Positions 41,270-45,960 of a stretch of 45,960 nucleotides of DNA are shown in pieces (positions within the stretch are counted from its first letter, which is position 1; every line of letters starts with the position of its first letter). A program made the position numbers and the translations under genes. Origin of the DNA: Bacteroidales bacterium (GTDB lineage Bacteria; Bacteroidota; Bacteroidia; Bacteroidales; UBA932); the NCBI GenBank assembly GCA_016290835.1, contig JAEEVG010000015.1, positions 1 to 45,960 on the forward strand. The letters run 5' to 3'. Under the pieces are notes generated by a model, which was given only the letters and a program-made list of their open reading frames with translations, was not told where the DNA came from and did not search any database.

Positions 41270-42997
41270 CTAATACTTGTAAAGCTGGACCTTGATGAAT
41301 TCCGGGGAAGGACGGCCGAAGTCGAGGCCCTGGCCGGAATAGTTCTCCTCGATGGCAGGGAGGATGTCGTAGCGGAGCTGGATCTCGTCGCCGTTGAGCC
41401 AGCGGCCCGGCACCCAGTTGCCGTCAGCGTCGAAGTCGCCGTGGACGACCTTGGCCAGACCCACAGTCTGCGCATTGCCCTCCTTGGGCTGGAAGACCAC
41501 GCGGATGTTGGAGCCCAGGAAGGTAAAGTTGTCGGCATCGTCCTGGACCACGATGGCATAGCCCTGTGCGTCAGGAGCATAGGTGCCGCCGGTACGCTGC
41601 GGGGCGCCGCCGTTGCGGCGGCCGCTGGATACGAGCTCGAACTGGATCTTGTAGTCACCCATCACGACCTCGTCCTTGACGCGGGTCGGGTTGAGGGCCT
41701 TGACCCAGGTGCCGTGGATACGGCCCTCGGCCTGGGCCTTGAGGATCTCCTTGGAGAAGCAGCCGGCCTTCTTGTAGAAAGCGGCGAAAGTCTGGTTCTG
41801 CGGGGTCGTGGCGCCGCTCTCCAGGCCGAACGGGCTGTAGCCGATGGCGCCCATCTCGCCGATGGCGAAGGCGGCATTGGCCGCACCGCCCTGTCCGGCG
41901 TGGGACTCGGGGATGAAGACCGGGTTGCCGCTTCGGGAGTACATCCGCAGGATGTTCGGGAAGTCGGCGAGGTAGATGTCCGGGCTGAGGATGTCGATGG
42001 CCGGAGCGCCGGCACGCCAGATGTCGTGGTTCTGGGCCTGCGGGCCGCCGGAGGGATAGTTGCCGGGGCGCTTGTCCTCGGGCTGGACGATCCAGGCGTT
42101 GACGAAGGTCGGCAGGTCATACTCGGCCTTGCCGGCGGCGGAGACAATGTTCATATAGGAAGCGTAGTTCCAGGCCATGAAGATCTCGTCGGTGCGGTCG
42201 CCCTTGCCGAAGACCTCCTCCCAGGTGCCGGAGGTCTTGCAGCCGCTCTTCTTCCATGCGTCCATCGTCTCGGGCAGGAGGTTGTCCTTGTGGGCGACAA
42301 GCCAGTTGATCAGCTCGGCGGGCACCGGGCCGGCGAAAGCGGCATTGGCGGCCGGGCTGTAGTCGCGGGTGTAGCCGTGCAGGCCCACCTCGTTCTCCAT
42401 CTGGATCATGATGACCGTCTGCTCGGCGGCATCGATCTCCTTGATGTGCTTCATCATCGCGGCATAGGCCTTGCCGTCGGCCTTAGCAGTGGCCAGGCCG
42501 AGCGTGCTCAGGATCGGGAGCTTCTTGCCTTCTTTGGTCAGTGCCGGCGGATACTTGGCATTGTCCTTCTTGACCCAGACCGGGTGATAGGAGCTCATGC
42601 CGTTCTTCCAGCTGCCGAACCAGAGGATGGCGAGCTTGAGGTCATTGGCGCGGGCGGCCTTGATCATCTCGTCCACGACGGTGAAGTCGAACTGGTCCTC
42701 GACGGGCTCGACCTGCTCCCAGGTCACGACGGCGAGGACGGTGTTCATCCCGCCCTCCTTGAGGTTGGCCCAGAGCGGCTCCATGTAGGCCGGACTGGAG
42801 GCGGAGGAGTTGCGCAGCTCGCTGGCCAGGGCCAGGAACGGCTCTCCCTTGACGATCAGCTGGGTGACGGGACCGCGCTTCTCGAGATGGGGTTGGGGAA
42901 GGTTGGATGCAGCGGAGGTTTGCTCCTGCGGAGCGGAGGTGCAGGCGGCTGCGGCAAGCGCAAGGACGCCGAGCAGAAGGGTAGATAATCGGTTCAT
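41270..42997 (-). CDS. GH35-like beta-galactosidase lipoprotein (DUF5597 type)
   Basis: A secreted lipoprotein hydrolase of about 575 residues. The lipobox is in LALAAAACTS. The TIM-barrel part shows GEPFLALASELRNSSASSP, NTVLAVVTWEQVEPVEDQFDF, the probable acid/base glutamate in VIMIQMENEVGLHG, and the probable nucleophile in PVFIPESHAGQGG. The C-terminal part resembles the DUF5597 beta-sandwich. GH35 enzymes remove beta-linked galactose. ATG 42,997 is preferred over ATG 43,009, which adds MHKP. The partner gene downstream is a CBM9/PKD protein. Confidence 0.88.
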   Translation of the reverse strand: MNRLSTLLLGVLALAAAACTSAPQEQTSAASNLPQPHLEKRGPVTQLIVKGEPFLALASELRNSSASSPAYMEPLWANLKEGGMNTVLAVVTWEQVEPVEDQFDFTVVDEMIKAARANDLKLAILWFGSWKNGMSSYHPVWVKKDNAKYPPALTKEGKKLPILSTLGLATAKADGKAYAAMMKHIKEIDAAEQTVIMIQMENEVGLHGYTRDYSPAANAAFAGPVPAELINWLVAHKDNLLPETMDAWKKSGCKTSGTWEEVFGKGDRTDEIFMAWNYASYMNIVSAAGKAEYDLPTFVNAWIVQPEDKRPGNYPSGGPQAQNHDIWRAGAPAIDILSPDIYLADFPNILRMYSRSGNPVFIPESHAGQGGAANAAFAIGEMGAIGYSPFGLESGATTPQNQTFAAFYKKAGCFSKEILKAQAEGRIHGTWVKALNPTRVKDEVVMGDYKIQFELVSSGRRNGGAPQRTGGTYAPDAQGYAIVVQDDADNFTFLGSNIRVVFQPKEGNAQTVGLAKVVHGDFDADGNWVPGRWLNGDEIQLRYDILPAIEENYSGQGLDFGRPSPEFIKVQLYKY

Positions 42998-43034
42998 TGG
43001 TTTATGCATAAATAATATGGTTTCTAACAAAATG

Positions 43035-43065
43035 TAAATATAACGATTTCCGACGGGTTTTCAAA
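43035..43065 (-). promoter_or_regulatory. Promoter of the GH35/CBM9 operon
   Basis: TTTG (43,065-43,062) and TATATTTA (43,042-43,035) on the minus strand are 19 nt apart, close to consensus. The ATG lies 38 bp further on. Confidence 0.65.
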
Positions 43066-43130
43066 CCGGCCGCCGTCGGGCGGGTTGGCAAATCCGTCAC
43101 AAATGCGCTGTAAACCGGTCAATGGAACAC

Positions 43131-43161
43131 AAAAAAGAAGGTGCCCTACTCGAGCACCTTC
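43131..43161 (-). terminator. Terminator of rng, overlapping its stop codon
   Basis: On the minus strand GAAGGTGC (43,161-43,154) pairs with GCACCTTC (43,144-43,137) around a nine-base loop that contains the rng TAG (43,148-43,146), followed by TTTTTT (43,136-43,131). The last five codons of rng are part of the upstream arm and loop. Confidence 0.85.
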
Positions 43162-44714
43162 CCATTCTCATCTACGATTTCATACTGCAGGATGCTGTGT
43201 TCGGTCTCTTCGACCAGGTCCAGCTTGCATTTGTATTTGCGTTTCCATTTGCGGAGGAAAGAGTTCCATCCGCGCGTCAGGTAGGCGCCCAGGATGGGGC
43301 TTACCCTGACGGTCATCGTCTTCTGTCCCTTCTCGGCGAGGTCGGCGATCTTGCGCTCGATCTCTTCGTCGATGACCACGGTGGAGGTGATTCGGCCGGT
43401 ACCGTGGCAGAGGGGACATTTCTCGGTGGTGTTGATCTCCGTCACGGGACGGATGCGCTGGCGGGTCAGCTGCATCAGGCCGAACTTCGTCAGGGGCAGC
43501 ACGTTGTGCTTGGCCCTGTCTTCGGCCATCAGGTCCCGCATGTACTTGTAGAGGTCGTTGCGGTGCTCGGGCTTGGCCATGTCGATGAAATCGACGATGA
43601 CAATGCCGCCCATATCGCGCAGCCGCAACTGGCGGGCAATCTCCTCCGCGGCGATCTTGTTGACCTCGAAGGTGTTCTCCTCCTGGTCGTTGGTCTTGGC
43701 CCGGATGCCGCTGTTGACATCGATCACGCCCAGGGCCTCGGTGGTCTCGATCACGAGATACGCACCCTGCTTCATCGGTACCACCTTGCCGAAAGAACTC
43801 TTGATTTGCCGGGTGACCTCGAAATGGTCGAAAATCGGCTCCCGTCCTTCGTAGAGTTTGACGATCTTCTCCTGCTCGGGCGAGATCAAGGAGATGTACT
43901 TGCGCGTCTCTTCGTACACCTTCCGGTCGTTGACGTGGATATTGGTGAACGAGTCGTTGAGCAGATCACGCAGCACGGTGGTGGTCTTGGAGTACTCGGT
44001 GAAGAGGAGTTTCACCCCCTTGGATGCAGCCACTTTCTTCCAGGAACTCTCCCATTTCTCGATGAGCAGGCGGAGTTCGGCCACGAGCACGGCGGCCGTC
44101 TTGCCTTCGGCGGCCGTCCGGATGATAGCGCCGTAGTTTTTGGGGAGGATGCTCCTGACGAGGGTCTCGAGCCTCTTTTTCTCCTCTTTGGAGGAGATTT
44201 TCTGGGAAACGCTTACCTTCTCGGCAAAAGGCAGCAGTACAATATTGCGTCCTGCCAATGAAATCTCCGCAGTCAACCTGGATCCTTTCGTCGAAATCGG
44301 CTCCTTGGTGATCTGGCAGATGATCATCTGTCCGACCTTGAGGTGGTCTTCCACCCGCCCCTCCTTGGCGAGGACGGGTCCGAGTTTCATCCCGGAATAG
44401 AGCTTGCCGAGATCCCGGTTGGGATTGCTCTCGCGTACGAACGTGTCGAACGCCTTGAAATACAAGCCCAGGTCAAGGTAGTGGATGAAAGCCTCCTTGC
44501 TGTCGCCGATGTCCACGAAAGCAGCGTTCAGGGCGGGAAGGATCTTCTTGACCTTGCCAAGGTAGACATCCCCGACCGTGAAGCTCTGACCCTGGTTCGA
44601 TTCCCGGTTCAGCTCGATCAGCCGGTGGTTCTCCAGCAGAGCGATCCGGACCTCGGAGGACGATACGTCCACCACCAGGTCTTTGTCTGTTTTCGCGGTT
44701 TCCATTGTCATCAT
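43146..44714 (-). CDS. rng: Ribonuclease E/G family protein
   Basis: An endoribonuclease for mRNA turnover and rRNA maturation. The 522-residue protein has an N-terminal S1 domain (QSFTVGDVYLGKVKKILPALNAAFVDIG, in two parts), an RNase-H-like core, catalytic aspartates in ALGVIDVNSGI and GIVIVDFIDM, and the zinc-link CPLCHGTGR. Size fits RNase G, without the long RNase E scaffold. Three nearby ATGs (44,714, 44,711, 44,705) are possible; the first is given. The start lies 6 bp past the T-tract of an upstream terminator, and no other promoter fits between them. Confidence 0.94.
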   Translation of the reverse strand: MMTMETAKTDKDLVVDVSSSEVRIALLENHRLIELNRESNQGQSFTVGDVYLGKVKKILPALNAAFVDIGDSKEAFIHYLDLGLYFKAFDTFVRESNPNRDLGKLYSGMKLGPVLAKEGRVEDHLKVGQMIICQITKEPISTKGSRLTAEISLAGRNIVLLPFAEKVSVSQKISSKEEKKRLETLVRSILPKNYGAIIRTAAEGKTAAVLVAELRLLIEKWESSWKKVAASKGVKLLFTEYSKTTTVLRDLLNDSFTNIHVNDRKVYEETRKYISLISPEQEKIVKLYEGREPIFDHFEVTRQIKSSFGKVVPMKQGAYLVIETTEALGVIDVNSGIRAKTNDQEENTFEVNKIAAEEIARQLRLRDMGGIVIVDFIDMAKPEHRNDLYKYMRDLMAEDRAKHNVLPLTKFGLMQLTRQRIRPVTEINTTEKCPLCHGTGRITSTVVIDEEIERKIADLAEKGQKTMTVRVSPILGAYLTRGWNSFLRKWKRKYKCKLDLVEETEHSILQYEIVDENGKVLE

Positions 44715-44720
44715 TATATC

Positions 44721-44753
44721 AAGAAAAAGCCCGCCGGATCTCCCGTCAGGCTT
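44721..44753 (-). terminator. Terminator between the COX24-like gene and rng
   Basis: Minus-strand stem GCCTGaCGG / CCGgCGGGC (44,751-44,729) with one a/g mismatch and a GAGAT loop, followed by TTTTT (44,728-44,724). It ends the HU and COX24-like transcripts and sits directly upstream of the rng start. Confidence 0.75.
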
Positions 44754-44760
44754 CCCTCGA

Positions 44761-44850
44761 CTACTTCTTCTTGTGTCTGTTCATACGCAAGCGCTTCTTG
44801 CGCTTATGCGTGGACATCTTATGTCTCTTATGCTTCTTTCCGTTAGGCAT
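44761..44850 (-). CDS. COX24/AURKAIP1-domain small basic protein (mS38-like)
   Basis: A 29-residue protein, MPNGKKHKRHKMSTHKRKKR followed by LRMNRHKKK. The K-K-H-K-R-H-K-M-x-x-H-K-R-K-K-R-L pattern is that of the COX24/AURKAIP1 domain (PF08213), shared with mitoribosomal protein mS38, and widespread in Bacteroidota. It probably binds ribosomal RNA. It is below usual gene-size cut-offs. It lies 14 bp after the HU stop and is followed by a terminator. Confidence 0.88.
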   Translation of the reverse strand: MPNGKKHKRHKMSTHKRKKRLRMNRHKKK

Positions 44851-44864
44851 AGGGCTGGAATTAA

Positions 44865-45143
44865 TTATTTGCTCTTGACCGCCGCCACGAAAGTCTTGGA
44901 AGGCTTGAAGGCCGGAATGTCGTGGGCCGGAATAGTCATGGTGGTCTGCTTGGTGATGTTGCGGGCTGCCTTCTGGGCGCGGTGCTTGATGATGAAGCTG
45001 CCGAATCCACGGAGATAGACAGGGTTACCCTTGATCAGAGAAGACTTGATGCTCTCCATAGTAGCCTCGACCACGGACTGGACGGCCGCTTTCTCGACGC
45101 CGGTGGCTTTTGCCACTTCGTTCACGATTTCTGCTTTAGTCAT
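44865..45143 (-). CDS. hup: HU-family DNA-binding protein
   Basis: A 92-residue nucleoid protein that bends DNA as a dimer. It reads MTKAEIVNEVAKATGV, then LIKGNPVYLRGFGSFIIKHR (the G-F-G-S-F hinge) and IPAHDIPAFKPSKTF (the beta-arm and proline tip region), all typical of HU. ATG at 45,143 is chosen; the longer frame upstream crosses the promoter. The COX24-like gene follows in the same transcript. Confidence 0.95.
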   Translation of the reverse strand: MTKAEIVNEVAKATGVEKAAVQSVVEATMESIKSSLIKGNPVYLRGFGSFIIKHRAQKAARNITKQTTMTIPAHDIPAFKPSKTFVAAVKSK

Positions 45144-45188
45144 AGCTGTATATATTTTAAATTTGTTATGCTCAGCGGTTTTGGAGTG

Positions 45189-45219
45189 CAAAAATAGGGT
45201 TATTTTTTTATTATTCAAA
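45189..45219 (-). promoter_or_regulatory. Promoter of hup
   Basis: TTTG (45,219-45,216) and TATTTTTG (45,196-45,189) on the minus strand are 19 nt apart, matching the Bacteroidota consensus. The HU start is 45 bp further on, in an AT-rich leader. Confidence 0.75.
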
Positions 45220-45234
45220 ATGATATTTGCAGTT

Positions 45235-45266
45235 TTTGGCAGTGGCACGGAGATTGACTATATTCG
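45235..45266 (+). promoter_or_regulatory. Promoter of lon, with an overlapping RpoN-like motif
   Basis: TTTG at 45,235-45,238 and TATATTCG at 45,259-45,266 are 20 nt apart, a near-consensus vegetative promoter. Overlapping it is TGGCACG-N4-TTGA (45,243-45,257), one base off the sigma-54 pattern TGGCACG-N4-TTGC. I favour the vegetative reading. Confidence 0.55.
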
Positions 45267-45310
45267 CACCCGGGTCATTGCGCCCCGATTACTGACATTT
45301 TGACACGAAT

Positions 45311-45960
45311 ATGAGACAAGATAAAGAATTCAACCTCCCCGCTGGCGCAGAAGTCAGCATCATTCCCGTCATGCAAGGCGAAGGTCTGCTGAAGATCGAC
45401 GAGTCCGAACTCCCCGATATCCTCCCCATCCTCGCCCTGCGTAACGCCGTGCTCTTCCCGGGCGCCGTCTTCCCGATCACGATCGGTCGGGAGAAATCCG
45501 TCCGGCTCATCCAGGACGCCGAGAAGGAAGGCTTCTTCATCGGCGCCGTGCCGCAGAACGACGTGATGGTCGAGGATCCCCAGGAAGAGGACCTCAGCCG
45601 CTACGGCTCCGTATGCCGGGTCCTCAAGACCCTCGAGATGCCGGACGGCACCATCACCGCCATCCTCCAGGCCTTCAAGCGCCTGTCCCTGGATGCGGTG
45701 CTCAGCTACGAGCCCTACATCACCGCCCGCGTGCACTATCTCCCGGAAGTTCTCCAGGAGGATAGCAAGAGCACGGACATCAAGGCCATCAGCGAGTCGC
45801 TCAAGGACAAGGCCATCAACATCCTGCGCGTCAGCAACATCGGCACGCGCGAGACGATCGGGGCCCTCAAGGCCATCGACGACTTCCGTTTCCTGGTGAA
45901 CTTCATCGCCACCACCATCGAGGTGGAGAACTTCGAGTCCAAGATCCAGCTCCTCGAGTA
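45311..45960 (+). CDS. lon: Lon protease, 3' end outside the window
   Basis: ATP-dependent protease for damaged and regulatory proteins. The window holds about 216 N-terminal residues, starting MRQDKEFNLPAGAEVSIIPV, then LPDILPILALRNAVLFPGAVFPITIGR, the hallmark start of the Lon N-terminal (PUA-like) substrate-binding domain, and later GFFIGAVPQND and ILQAFKRLSLD. The AAA+ and Ser-Lys protease domains lie outside. The leader is about 40 nt. Confidence 0.93.
   Translation, partial: MRQDKEFNLPAGAEVSIIPVMQGEGLLKIDESELPDILPILALRNAVLFPGAVFPITIGREKSVRLIQDAEKEGFFIGAVPQNDVMVEDPQEEDLSRYGSVCRVLKTLEMPDGTITAILQAFKRLSLDAVLSYEPYITARVHYLPEVLQEDSKSTDIKAISESLKDKAINILRVSNIGTRETIGALKAIDDFRFLVNFIATTIEVENFESKIQLLE

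Noticed and set aside
41057-42988. A 643-codon open frame on the plus strand, opposite the GH35-like gene
   Set aside because: The minus-strand gene has a lipobox and both catalytic glutamates; the opposite frame is low-complexity, rich in V, G, D and L, with no recognisable motif.

Overview
The window is a chromosomal segment from a member of the order Bacteroidales (phylum Bacteroidota) with a GC-rich genome. Three things point there: promoters of the Bacteroidota type (TTTG, 18-20 nt, TAnnTTTG), a UpxY-type antiterminator heading a polysaccharide operon, and lineage-typical small proteins (a histone-H1-like protein and a 29-residue COX24/mS38-like protein). Genus cannot be read from sequence alone; a Rikenellaceae-like or uncultured gut lineage would fit.

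Region 1 (1-21,555, all minus strand) is one long surface-polysaccharide operon. It runs from a promoter at about 21,550 through a structured leader, upxY and a YjbH-like outer-membrane protein. Next comes an acyl-building cassette (ACP, two SDR reductases, AMP-dependent ligase, second ACP, KAS III), then acyltransferases. After these are CDP-glycerol-type genes (cytidylyltransferase and glycerophosphotransferase) interleaved with two ATP-grasp enzymes, a Wzy-like polymerase, glycosyltransferases, sugar acyltransferases, the initiating phosphoglycosyl transferase, a secreted beta-helix protein, a nucleotidyltransferase-like protein, an MBL hydrolase and a DegT aminotransferase. Two more glycosyltransferases follow, the last cut by the window edge. 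Together they suggest a repeat unit carrying an amino sugar with a custom hydroxyacyl amide and a phosphoglycerol-like substituent. No flippase or chain-length regulator lies in the window.

Region 2 (21,559-25,311) holds a clostripain-family lipoprotein on the minus strand and rmlA-rmlC-rmlD (dTDP-L-rhamnose, without rmlB) on the plus strand.

Region 3 (25,305-45,960) is mostly housekeeping: rplY-pth, an H1-like protein, an M6 peptidase with a small lipoprotein, tpiA, tyrS-rbfA-permease, an O-acetylhomoserine sulfhydrylase, manA, an outer-membrane protein, a DJ-1/PfpI protein, an S4 protein with glmS, a zinc peptidase, a rubrerythrin, a GH35-like hydrolase with a CBM9/PKD partner, rng, the COX24-like gene, HU and the start of lon. 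Genes are tightly packed, with several 1-4 bp overlaps and convergent 3' overlaps. I see no tRNA, rRNA, insertion sequence or CRISPR array, and no gene-free stretch over 300 bases.

The most interesting signals are regulatory: the capsule leader has two hairpins with the same GGAT loop plus a 12-bp direct repeat that allows mutually exclusive pairings; the rplY leader has two perfect hairpins; rng starts just after a terminator; and some promoters sit right against the start codon.
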